11,678 nucleotides of DNA from Actinomycetota bacterium. GTDB lineage: Bacteria; Desulfobacterota; Deferrimicrobia; Deferrimicrobiales; Deferrimicrobiaceae. The DNA is taken from positions 1-11,678 of the forward strand of contig JAENIX010000052.1 of the NCBI GenBank assembly GCA_016844415.1, given 5' to 3'. The position numbers were made by a program, and so were the translations under genes. Shown in pieces: positions 1-6,560 of this stretch; within the stretch, counting starts at the first letter, position 1; each line of letters starts with the position of its first letter. Under the pieces are notes generated by a model. The model ran no database searches, was not told where the DNA came from, and saw only the letters and a list, made by a program, of their open reading frames with translations.

Positions 1-216
1 GGCGATTTCGAGTCCCGCTTTCTTTGCCGCCCTCCGGAACGCGGCTCCGTTCCTTGGTACGAAGTCCAGCTGAACGCCGCGCCCTCGCGGGAAGCCGCTG
101 AACGCGATCAGGTTCACACCCGCGCCCTTCAGCGCTCCAAGCACTCTTGCGCCCTCGCCCGTCCTGTTGGAAATCATGATCTTGAAGTAGTCCACCTTAC
201 GGATAGAATTCGCCAT
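1..216 (-). CDS. ACT-domain protein, 3' end cut by the window edge
   Basis: The first 72 codons are visible, from ATG at 216; the rest lies left of the window. The start is supported by a GGGAGGT Shine-Dalgarno a few bases upstream. The N-terminus begins MANSIRKVDYFKIMISNRTG, followed by a helix (GARVLGALKGAGVNLIAFSG). This is the beta-alpha-beta pattern of an ACT domain, a small regulatory fold that usually binds amino acids. Short stand-alone ACT proteins of this kind are common in deltaproteobacteria, and their ligands are mostly unknown. The gene is divergent from the acyltransferase gene at 342, with 125 bases between them. The ACT assignment rests on pattern resemblance; the specific role is unknown. 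Confidence 0.75.
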   Translation of the reverse strand, partial: MANSIRKVDYFKIMISNRTGEGARVLGALKGAGVNLIAFSGFPRGRGVQLDFVPRNGAAFRRAAKKAGLEIA

Positions 217-341
217 CTCTTACCTCCCGCTCCCGAATTTTCCCGTCTTCATGAATTATAAATTACTATGGGAGGGAACGCGGTAATCCTTTCGGACGCC
301 GGGATCGACTCGGGTCTCCTACCGCGTAACAGGGAGCCGGA
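217..341. promoter_or_regulatory. Divergent intergenic region with an 8-bp inverted repeat
   Basis: This 125-base gap separates the divergent ACT-domain and acyltransferase genes and must hold both sets of start signals. It contains an AT-rich patch at 251-269. On the minus strand this includes TATAAT (260-255), but I see no good -35 at normal spacing. A perfect inverted repeat, ACGCGGTA (278-285) and TACCGCGT (320-327), lies just before the acyltransferase Shine-Dalgarno (AGGGAG, 331-336). It could be an operator or a leader stem; the sequence does not decide this. Confidence 0.4.
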
Positions 342-1799
342 ATGACCGGATCTGTGACTCTTCCCGTCTGGCTTGTTTTCCTCATCATCCTGCTTGCCGC
401 GTGGGCAGCGCTCGAGCGCCTGCTTATTCCCAGCGTCCGGTGGTTCCTAAGGCGCAGGGTCACCCTGTTCATCGAGGAGGTCAACAAGCGCCTCCACCTA
501 GAAATCCATCCATTCGCGCTGACAAAGCGCCAGGTCCTTATCGACAGGCTGATGTACGACCCCAAGGTCCTCGAAGCGGTGGAGACCCGTGCCAGGGAGG
601 AAAACATCCCTCGCGACGTCGTTATGGGTGAAATCGGGCATTACGCGCGGGAAATAGTCCCCTCCTTCAACGCGTACGCCTACTTCCGCATCGGCTACTG
701 GCTTGCTCGAAAAACGGCCCGCATCCTCTACCGGGTACGTGTCGGATTCACCGACGACGCAGGGTTCTCGAGGATCCACCCGAAGTCCAGCGTGGTTTTC
801 GTAATGAACCACAGGAGCAACATGGATTACGTCCTGGTCGCGTACCTCGCGGCGACCCGCACCGCGTTAAGCTATGCCGTGGGTGAATGGGCCAGGGTCT
901 GGCCGCTTCAAGCCCTTATCAAGTCGCTTGGCGCCTACTTCATCCGGCGCAAATCCGGCAACCCGCTTTACCGCCTCGTCCTGGAACGGTACGTCTGCAT
1001 GGCCACTGAAAGCGGAGTCGTCCAGGCGATCTTTCCCGAAGGCGGCCTGACCAGGGACGGGAGCCTGCGTCCGCCCAAGCTGGGGCTACTCGACTACATG
1101 ATGAGGTCTTACAACCCGGACGGGGAGCGTAACCTGGTGTTCATCCCGGTCGGCATAAACTACGACCGCACCCTCGAGGACCGTACTCTTATTGCAGATC
1201 TGGATCCGGCGGTACGCAGGAAAAGCTTTCCCCGCGCGCTTGCCACCACGCTCGGTTTCCTGTTTCGCAATGCGTTCCTGATGCTGCGCGGGCGCTGGTA
1301 CCGGTTCGGGTACGCCTGCGTCAACTTCGGTTCGCCCATTTCCATGAAGGATTATTGCCGGGAACGCGGAATCGATTTCCGCGGCATGGAAAAGGAGGAA
1401 CGGTTCAGGCATGTGGAAGAGCTGGCTTTACGTTTGATGGAAGCCGTCGGACACGTGATCCCGGCACTGCCGGTCTCGCTCGTAGCCGCGGCGATCCTGC
1501 GGAACCCGGAGGGCCGGACCAGCCTTCTGGAACTGAAGGCCGAGGTTCACAGGAGCATGGGAGAACTTGCGTCGGCGGGAGCACATGTCTACATCCCCCG
1601 AAGCGACCAGGATTACGCCATCGACGTCGGTTTACGCATGCTGACCCTGCGCCATCTACTGCAGGAGAAGGACGGGCTTTACTCCGCCCGCATGGAGGAA
1701 CTTCCGGTTCTGCGCTATTACGCGAATTCGATCCGTCACCTGCTGCCCTGCTCCGCCCCTGTGTCCCAGGACCCGCAAGTCTTCCCGACAGCGGAATAG
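342..1799 (+). CDS. PlsB-like glycerolipid acyltransferase, short form
   Basis: Predicted acyltransferase that would put a fatty acyl chain on glycerol-3-phosphate (or lysophosphatidate) in membrane phospholipid synthesis. All four family blocks are present: I with NHRSNMD (the HX4D catalytic pair H157 and D162), II with GAYFIRR at 197-203, III with FPEGG at 231-235, and IV with VFIPVGINYD at 266-275. Blocks II and IV and the C-terminal LRYYANSIRHLL resemble PlsB more than PlsC. A hydrophobic segment at about 8-29, followed by a basic cluster, suggests an N-terminal membrane anchor. At 485 residues it is much shorter than E. coli PlsB (about 800) and longer than PlsC (about 245). ATG 342 has AGGGAG five bases upstream. 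The 3' end overlaps the convergent gene on the other strand by 64 bases. The family is secure; the substrate is not. Confidence 0.88.
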   Translation: MTGSVTLPVWLVFLIILLAAWAALERLLIPSVRWFLRRRVTLFIEEVNKRLHLEIHPFALTKRQVLIDRLMYDPKVLEAVETRAREENIPRDVVMGEIGHYAREIVPSFNAYAYFRIGYWLARKTARILYRVRVGFTDDAGFSRIHPKSSVVFVMNHRSNMDYVLVAYLAATRTALSYAVGEWARVWPLQALIKSLGAYFIRRKSGNPLYRLVLERYVCMATESGVVQAIFPEGGLTRDGSLRPPKLGLLDYMMRSYNPDGERNLVFIPVGINYDRTLEDRTLIADLDPAVRRKSFPRALATTLGFLFRNAFLMLRGRWYRFGYACVNFGSPISMKDYCRERGIDFRGMEKEERFRHVEELALRLMEAVGHVIPALPVSLVAAAILRNPEGRTSLLELKAEVHRSMGELASAGAHVYIPRSDQDYAIDVGLRMLTLRHLLQEKDGLYSARMEELPVLRYYANSIRHLLPCSAPVSQDPQVFPTAE

Positions 1800-4213
1800 A
1801 GCGCACCCGACAGTAAATAGAAAACGGATCCCGCGGCGACTGTCCCGCAGAACCCCATCCACAACGCCCCCACGGATGCCAGCGACGCCCCCGCGACCGA
1901 GAAGAAACCGTTTATCCCCCAGGCAAATGGAATCGAGGATGGCGCAGCGCTTGAAAGTCTCGACATCGCGGCGGGGAACGGGACCCCCATCATGACTGCC
2001 GCCGGGGCAAGGGCTGCGAGGAAGATCGCAGTCCTCGCCGTATCTCCCGCCGCAAGAAGAAATTTCAACGAAAAGAAAAGGGAGAGGAACCCGGCCAGGG
2101 CCAGAAATGCGATCGCAGGGCATATCCTTCGGCCCATCGTTCGCGGTGATTCAAACGAACCGGAGACGATGCTTCCCATCCCCGAGAAAAACGCGAACCC
2201 ACCGATAGCGGCGGTGGCAGCGCGGATGGGATCGCCGAAAAGGAGGATGCCGATCTTCAGATAGGTCATCTCGACGAGCATGTACGCCAGTCCGAGGGCG
2301 GAAAAGTAGGCTGCGAAACGGATCCCGCCCGCATTCTCCCCCAGTCGCGCGAAGGCAAGGGGAAGAAGGAGGAACACCGCCGCGAGAACCACCGAGATCG
2401 CAAGCGAAAGAAGGAGAAACACCACTCCCCATTCCACGAACGGCACCCATTGGGTCCCAAGGAGACGTCGTAAATCCGGAAGGGATGAAATTAACAGGAA
2501 CTTGTGAAAGTAAGGTGAGTCGTCCGTGACAGGCGAGAGGTCGAAGAGCCCCCCCGCCAGGTCTCCTGAAGATCCCGCAAGGACGTTTGCCACGGCTTTC
2601 CGCAACGAATCGTCTTCCGGTCCCGAGGCGCCGATTCCCCCGGTGTGAGGCCAAACTACCGAGAATCCCATCTCGTCGCAGAACCGCTGCGACCTTCGAT
2701 GCTCCTCCGCGTCGAACGGGATCATCCGCGCAAGAATGACGAAGGACCCCCATCCCCTCGCCATGATGACCCTTTCCTTGACTGCAGGGCCGCCGATGCG
2801 CTCCATCTCCTCCTTCAAGGTCGCGAGGATCTTCACGCTTTCCCTGGGCGGTGATTTGAGCCACCCCGAAAAGGAAATGATTCCGCGATCGGAAAGGCGG
2901 GAAAGCATCGATCGGATCCCTTCCCCGGTAAGAAGGAACGTCTCGCCCGTTGCATGGATCCCCACCGAGGAAAACGTCGCCGAGGAGATCTCCGGAACCT
3001 CGATCAGATCGAATCGCCGCTTCTCCCTGGCGAGATAATTTCTACCCGCTTCCGTTCGTATCTCCAAACCTGGAAAGGCGGACAGGCCTCCGGTGAGGAC
3101 ACCGAGGTCTTCCGTCACCAGCGTTACCAACTCCTTTGCGGGCTCGATGACCGTGTCAGACGCGGCCCCGTTCCCATATGCCGCCAGGATTCCCTCGGTG
3201 CCTCTCAACCCGAACTGAAGGACCGATGGACGGGACGATAGCCTGTATGCCAGCGCCATCGGGAAATAGTCGAGGTAGGCCGGAGGGCTGTTCCCTTCGA
3301 CAAGCGGAACGATCCCGCGTGCCTCACCGTCGCCGAACAATGCCGCCTGGGGAGGTATGTCGCCGTCGAAACGGAAGCTCAGCCCCGGCGCGCTGTGGAT
3401 CCCGGGGGCCTTAACCGCCCGGAAATCACCGGAAGGGCCGAAGCGGGACGAAAGCTCCCTGGCCTCCGGCAGCTTTCGTGCCATCGCCAGGTCCTTGTAA
3501 GGTGACAGCCGCAGAACATCGGGCGGAGCGAATATAAGCAATAGAGAGGCTGCCCATACCGCAAGCCGCGCCGTTCCAGGCCTCCTCACCGGGTCCCACG
3601 CAATGAACGCTCCGGCGGCGATTCCCAACCCGACGGGGAGGCGCAGGAGCGATCCGGTCGGGACCAGGGAAAGCGCTGCCAGCGCAAGGACAGCGCCTGC
3701 CGCGGAGCCTGCGAAACTTGCGGCATAGATCGGGCCCGGACTCCCCATCCGGAAAGCGAATGGCACGGCGATCGCCCCTCCCGCCAGGAAGAACGGGATT
3801 GCGAGGAGCAGGAAAAACAGCGCGAAGGCCGGCCAGGCGGAAGGGTCCCAAAGGAGAAGGAAGGGGTCGAAGGCGACCTTCTGCGATGCGCGGAAGGCAA
3901 GGTCGAACGACGGGGCCGCAAGGAGGATCAGCCAGGTGAAAACCTTTCGGGGAGCCTTCCCGACCCTGGTCCGAAACAGATGCATGGCGACGCCGGCGGC
4001 GCCGAACCCAAGCATCGCCTGGGATACGATCATCGGGACGAAGTGGGGCCAGAATCGGAAAGAGAGGAGGCGTATAAGGAAGATCTCGTCCGCAAGCATT
4101 GCAGCGGACAACAGGAAAACGGCGGGGATGACTCCGCCTCGCCTCCGTTTCTCAGTGCCCAAGGAGCCGGACGAAGACGACCGGAAGGACGTTGCGCTGG
4201 GAAACGGAGCCAT
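1736..4213 (-). CDS. Polytopic membrane protein with a degenerate spermidine-synthase-like domain
   Basis: An 825-residue protein in three parts. The N-terminal part has about seven hydrophobic segments (roughly 28-51, 58-80, 91-108, 127-154, 160-184, 188-206, 215-230). A soluble middle (about 235-580) has a Rossmann methyltransferase or aminopropyltransferase look: VLQFG at 331-335, an acidic strand end IEP at 356-358, FDLIEV at 401-406, and PVTDDSPYF at 561-569. The C-terminal part has six or seven more segments (590-805), including MGVPFPAAMSRL and FAWGINGFFSVAG, typical of the large spermidine-synthase-like membrane proteins of deltaproteobacteria. The Asp-rich catalytic motif of true SpeE is not visible, so polyamine synthesis is doubtful and the function is unknown. 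ATG 4213 lies inside the upstream methyltransferase gene (62-base overlap). A TTG at 4162 in the same frame is an alternative start. Its 3' end overlaps the convergent acyltransferase gene. Confidence 0.85.
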   Translation of the reverse strand: MAPFPSATSFRSSSSGSLGTEKRRRGGVIPAVFLLSAAMLADEIFLIRLLSFRFWPHFVPMIVSQAMLGFGAAGVAMHLFRTRVGKAPRKVFTWLILLAAPSFDLAFRASQKVAFDPFLLLWDPSAWPAFALFFLLLAIPFFLAGGAIAVPFAFRMGSPGPIYAASFAGSAAGAVLALAALSLVPTGSLLRLPVGLGIAAGAFIAWDPVRRPGTARLAVWAASLLLIFAPPDVLRLSPYKDLAMARKLPEARELSSRFGPSGDFRAVKAPGIHSAPGLSFRFDGDIPPQAALFGDGEARGIVPLVEGNSPPAYLDYFPMALAYRLSSRPSVLQFGLRGTEGILAAYGNGAASDTVIEPAKELVTLVTEDLGVLTGGLSAFPGLEIRTEAGRNYLAREKRRFDLIEVPEISSATFSSVGIHATGETFLLTGEGIRSMLSRLSDRGIISFSGWLKSPPRESVKILATLKEEMERIGGPAVKERVIMARGWGSFVILARMIPFDAEEHRRSQRFCDEMGFSVVWPHTGGIGASGPEDDSLRKAVANVLAGSSGDLAGGLFDLSPVTDDSPYFHKFLLISSLPDLRRLLGTQWVPFVEWGVVFLLLSLAISVVLAAVFLLLPLAFARLGENAGGIRFAAYFSALGLAYMLVEMTYLKIGILLFGDPIRAATAAIGGFAFFSGMGSIVSGSFESPRTMGRRICPAIAFLALAGFLSLFFSLKFLLAAGDTARTAIFLAALAPAAVMMGVPFPAAMSRLSSAAPSSIPFAWGINGFFSVAGASLASVGALWMGFCGTVAAGSVFYLLSGALYSAVGKTCGSWDTGAEQGSR

Positions 4214-4862
4214 CCGCGCCCTTCTCGAGGAACACCAGGTTCTGGGTCAGGAAGGGGCCTCCGACGGGCATGATCATCCTCCCGCCGGCCTTGAGCTGGC
4301 GAAGGAGAGGAGGAGGAATGTGGCCTCCTGCGCAGGTCACGATGATTGCGTCGAACGGCGCCTTTTCATGCCACCCGTAATACCCGTCGCCCAGCCGGAC
4401 CTGGACGTTTCGATATCCCAGGTCGGACAGCGCCTTTGCGCTCCTGCCGGCCAGGGTCTCGAATATCTCCACCGTGTACACCTCGCCAGCCACTTTCGAG
4501 GCGACGGCCGCCTGGTACCCCGAACCGGTGCCGACCTCAAGAACGCGGTCGGAAGGCTTCAACCGGAGGATCTCTGTCATAAACCCGACTATGTAGGGCT
4601 GGGAGATCGTCTGCCCATCCCCGATTGGCAGCGGACGCGGTTCATACGCCCGGGAGCGGAGTTCGCCGGGCACGAACAGGTGGCGTGGAACGTCGCGCAT
4701 CGCCTGCAACACCCGGGGATCGGAAACCCCTCCCCCCTGGATCTGGCCGCTCACCATCGCGTTGCGTTCCGCGACGTACCGGTCTTCATTTCCTGCGAAC
4801 GAAACAGGGACTATCAGCAGCGTTACCGTCAATAGGAATGCGAACCCGCGCAGGTAAACCAT
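4152..4862 (-). CDS. pcm: Protein-L-isoaspartate O-methyltransferase with signal peptide
   Basis: Pcm transfers a methyl group from S-adenosylmethionine to L-isoaspartyl residues in aged proteins, starting their repair. Visible family marks are GQTISQPYIVGFM at 83-95, the SAM-binding glycine motif VLEVGTGSGYQAA at 107-119, VEIF at 131-134, FDAIIVTCA at 170-178 and LKAGGRMIMPVGG at 190-202. E. coli Pcm has 208 residues; this one has 236. The extra N-terminal part (1-23) has the look of a Sec signal peptide: a short basic start, a hydrophobic core LLTVTLLIVPV, and a likely cut after SFA. The catalytic domain would therefore be periplasmic. The Shine-Dalgarno for ATG 4862 is weak, and an internal ATG (codon 36, at 4757) would give a cytoplasmic form. 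The stop overlaps the start of the next gene by 62 bases, suggesting co-transcription and perhaps coupling. Confidence 0.9.
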   Translation of the reverse strand: MVYLRGFAFLLTVTLLIVPVSFAGNEDRYVAERNAMVSGQIQGGGVSDPRVLQAMRDVPRHLFVPGELRSRAYEPRPLPIGDGQTISQPYIVGFMTEILRLKPSDRVLEVGTGSGYQAAVASKVAGEVYTVEIFETLAGRSAKALSDLGYRNVQVRLGDGYYGWHEKAPFDAIIVTCAGGHIPPPLLRQLKAGGRMIMPVGGPFLTQNLVFLEKGADGSVSQRNVLPVVFVRLLGH

Positions 4863-4885
4863 TTCGCGACCCCAACTCTTAGCCC

Positions 4886-4911
4886 GGGGCCGGCGGAACG
4901 CCGCCGGCCCC
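4886..4911. terminator. Perfect GC-rich hairpin between the Cache gene and pcm
   Basis: GGGGCCGGCGG (4886-4896) and CCGCCGGCCCC (4901-4911) form a perfect 11-bp stem with an AACG loop. It sits in the 60-base gap between the end of the Cache-domain gene and the start of pcm. Neither strand has a T-run after the stem, so it is not a standard intrinsic terminator. It may weaken read-through, protect the 3' end of the Cache message, or be a dispersed GC repeat. Confidence 0.4.
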
Positions 4912-4922
4912 GTCGGAATAAC

Positions 4923-5339
4923 CTATTCCCAGATCCCTGCGCCGACCAGCAGGTCCTTGCCGGGAACTCTGTAGATGAAGCTGATCTTCTTCCGAGGTGC
5001 TGCGTCCCCCGGGTTCGCCCACATGTAACCGGACCACCCTTCGCCGCTCCCCTTGGCGAGTTCGACGAACTCCTTGAAGAGGAGTTTTCCCGGTTCCCCC
5101 TTGTCCTTCCTGTCGAGCACATTCTGCCCGATCAGCGCGGGGCTCATGGGATGGGCGAGCATCTTCCCATCCAGGTCCATCATGAAAACGTACGTGTCCT
5201 TCCAGACGAATGTTCCCTTCTTGTCGTTGATCGCCTTGATGGCCTCGTCCAGCCCCTTATCGGCGACCATGGCCAAAGCGCCCGCGGCAAGGATAAGGCC
5301 CAATATCAGCACCAGCATCGTCATTGCAACTTTTCTCAT
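4923..5339 (-). CDS. Secreted single Cache-domain protein
   Basis: A 138-residue protein. Residues 1-23 look like a signal peptide (basic MRK, then a long hydrophobic core ending in ALA), so the mature protein should be periplasmic. The rest resembles a single Cache sensor domain (sCache_2 type): YVFMMDLDGKMLAHPMSP at 50-67, LIGQNVLD at 69-76, GEGWSGYMWANP at 99-110, and a C-terminal RVPGKDLLVGAGIW. In receptors this domain binds small organic acids or similar ligands outside the membrane. Here there is no kinase or chemotaxis domain, so it may be a free binding protein or a partner for a separate receptor. The start is firm: AAGGAGG lies five bases before ATG 5339. It is the first gene of the minus-strand run leading to pcm. 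The ligand is unknown. Confidence 0.85.
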   Translation of the reverse strand: MRKVAMTMLVLILGLILAAGALAMVADKGLDEAIKAINDKKGTFVWKDTYVFMMDLDGKMLAHPMSPALIGQNVLDRKDKGEPGKLLFKEFVELAKGSGEGWSGYMWANPGDAAPRKKISFIYRVPGKDLLVGAGIWE

Positions 5340-5372
5340 GTTTTCCTCCTTTGGATTTCCCCGTTGTCGTTT

Positions 5373-5417
5373 TTACTCTCCCGCACAACTCTCAACGTAT
5401 TGTTGATTAGTCCGCAT
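5373..5417 (-). CDS. Possible 14-codon leader peptide upstream of the Cache gene
   Basis: ATG 5417 is preceded by AAGGAGGT with four bases between AAGGAGG and the start, as strong a ribosome site as any in the window. The frame reads MRTNQQYVESCAGE and ends in TAA at 5373. It lies 33 bases before the Cache gene start and in a separate frame. It has no run of one amino acid, so a classic amino-acid attenuator is not obvious. It could be a regulatory leader, a true micropeptide, or the remnant of a longer gene. Confidence 0.35.
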   Translation of the reverse strand: MRTNQQYVESCAGE

Positions 5418-5552
5418 CTCACCTCCTTCCCGGAGATTCCAATTTCCATCGACATGCACATGATTCTGGGTTGGCGGCGATTACCCATCTCCCCCCGTCC
5501 CGGAAAAGGCAACGGTCCCAAAGATGGGCGCGACGAAAGAAAGCGTGATTCG

Positions 5553-5581
5553 AGGTTAATGACTTGCCGTTGGCCTGTCAA
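5553..5581 (-). promoter_or_regulatory. Candidate sigma-70-type promoter for the Cache gene
   Basis: On the minus strand a perfect TTGACA (5581-5576) is followed after 17 bases by TAACCT (5558-5553). The latter matches TATAAT at its three most conserved positions. It would give a transcript with a leader of about 200 bases including the 14-codon ORF. The spacing is ideal but the -10 is weak. Confidence 0.4.
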
Positions 5582-5655
5582 TATAATGCAGGAGCGCCGT
5601 ATGCCACATGTGACCGGCAGGGGAAATCGCCCGGGCCAGATTGCCGTCGGGGGCG

Positions 5656-6462
5656 TTAGCCGCTATTTGCGCTAGAAGCGTTATCCTGCTGATCCGGTCG
5701 TCTTTCCCGTTCCCGAAGCCTCATCACCCGGAAACTCTCCGCGTACGCGGGCAGGGGGGCGCGGCCGGTCGGACCTCCGGCCTCTCGTTCGGTTGACATC
5801 CGCGCTTTGCGGGCTTCCCCGCTTGCCCAGTCCCGGATCCTTTCGGACGGATCCCAGCCGTCGAGCTGGCTTGAATGGGCCTTAAGCGCCTCGATCTTGA
5901 TGTCGATCGTGTCGGTGATATCGATCCAGGTGTTCGGCGCCGGTGTCGAGCTGACGTAAACGGCCTGTACCTTGTGGGGCATGCCATCCTCCGGCCATAA
6001 CAGCTCCATTTCGGCTGCCGGGAAGACGGCTTCCAGCGCGGCCACACCCGCCGCGCGATGGTCCGGGTGGTTGATGTAGCGGTCTTCGAAGAACCATGCC
6101 TGCGGATCGCCGCATATCACGACTTCAGGCCGGTATTCCCGGATCTGCCTAACCAGCTCCCGGCGAAGCTCGAGAGTGGGCAGCAAGGCGCAGTCGTCGT
6201 GCCGCAGGAAAACCACGTTCTTCACCCCCAGTATCGCCGCCGCCGCCCGCTCTTCTTCCTCGCGTATTTCAGCAAGCGTCTCGCGGGTAAACCGCCGGTC
6301 GTGGGTCCCGGCGTTTCCGCTTGTGATAAGCACGAGGGTTACTTCGCACCCTCCCTTTGTCCAGCGGGCTATGGTGCCCGCGACGGTGAACTCGGCGTCG
6401 TCCGGGTGGGCGAAGATCCCCATCGCCGTATGTGGAAGGTAGCCGGAATCGTATTTCATCAT
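5656..6462 (-). CDS. PIG-L/LmbE-family zinc deacetylase
   Basis: Predicted zinc-dependent N-deacetylase of the family that includes MshB, BshB and the GPI enzyme PIG-L, which remove acetyl groups from N-acetyl-glucosamine-type substrates. The signature AHPDDAEF is at 18-25, giving zinc ligands H19 and D22 and the catalytic base D21. NHPDHRAAG at 131-139 supplies the third ligand, H135. The length, 268 residues, is normal. The last 25 or so residues are polar and probably disordered. Tandem ATG codons at 6462 and 6459 follow GGAGGAG; the second has the better spacing. The protein could act in bacillithiol or mycothiol-like thiol synthesis or in sugar or lipid modification, but no partner gene lies here to decide. 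It is divergent from msrA with about 100 bases between. Confidence 0.88.
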   Translation of the reverse strand: MMKYDSGYLPHTAMGIFAHPDDAEFTVAGTIARWTKGGCEVTLVLITSGNAGTHDRRFTRETLAEIREEEERAAAAILGVKNVVFLRHDDCALLPTLELRRELVRQIREYRPEVVICGDPQAWFFEDRYINHPDHRAAGVAALEAVFPAAEMELLWPEDGMPHKVQAVYVSSTPAPNTWIDITDTIDIKIEALKAHSSQLDGWDPSERIRDWASGEARKARMSTEREAGGPTGRAPLPAYAESFRVMRLRERERRPDQQDNASSANSG

Positions 6463-6560
6463 GGATCTCCTCCGTAATCCTTCGCAATTCAGATGCCGGG
6501 AACGGCCGTTCAGTTCTTTCCCGTCGGAAACCGAACCGCGCTCGCCGTCATCGAACGTTT
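6463..6560. promoter_or_regulatory. Divergent deacetylase/msrA intergenic region with a 12-bp palindrome
   Basis: The 98-base gap between the divergent deacetylase and msrA genes contains the perfect palindrome GAACGGCCGTTC at 6500-6511. A second partial copy of the half-site, GAACGTT, lies at 6553-6559 next to the msrA start. This placement suits an operator shared by both genes. I see no convincing -35/-10 pair. Confidence 0.3.

Larger units (their letters stand above)
5340..5655 (-). other. 316-base leader and intergenic region upstream of the Cache gene
   Basis: No conserved protein is seen here. Reading toward the Cache gene, it holds a TTGACA-type promoter-like pair (5581-5553), an inverted repeat with AGATGGG (5522-5528) and CCCATCT (5484-5490), a 14-codon ORF with strong Shine-Dalgarno (5417-5373), and the Cache Shine-Dalgarno. 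Short palindromes GCCCGGGC (5629-5636) and CACATGTG (5605-5612) lie nearer the deacetylase end. I could not match the leader to a known riboswitch. An 81-codon ORF spanning 5581-5336 has no family resemblance and was not accepted. Confidence 0.45.

Noticed and set aside
1736..4213. Naming the membrane protein speE (spermidine synthase)
   Set aside because: The catalytic motif is not visible and the protein is nearly three times the usual length with membrane bundles on both sides.
3936..4835. 299-codon plus-strand ORF opposite pcm and the start of the membrane protein gene
   Set aside because: It lies wholly antisense to two genes with clear family motifs, has no recognisable domain, and long antisense frames are expected in GC-rich coding DNA.
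5336..5581. 81-codon minus-strand ORF across the Cache gene leader
   Set aside because: It has no domain or Shine-Dalgarno of note and runs over the ribosome site of the Cache gene. Its ATGA overlap with that gene looks accidental.
5559..5587. Plus-strand TATAAT at 5582-5587 as a promoter
   Set aside because: No -35 lies at suitable spacing and no plus-strand gene follows for almost 1 kb.
6432..6560. Upstream in-frame extension of msrA
   Set aside because: It overlaps the 5' end of the divergent deacetylase gene, lacks a ribosome site, and would bury the signal peptide inside the protein.
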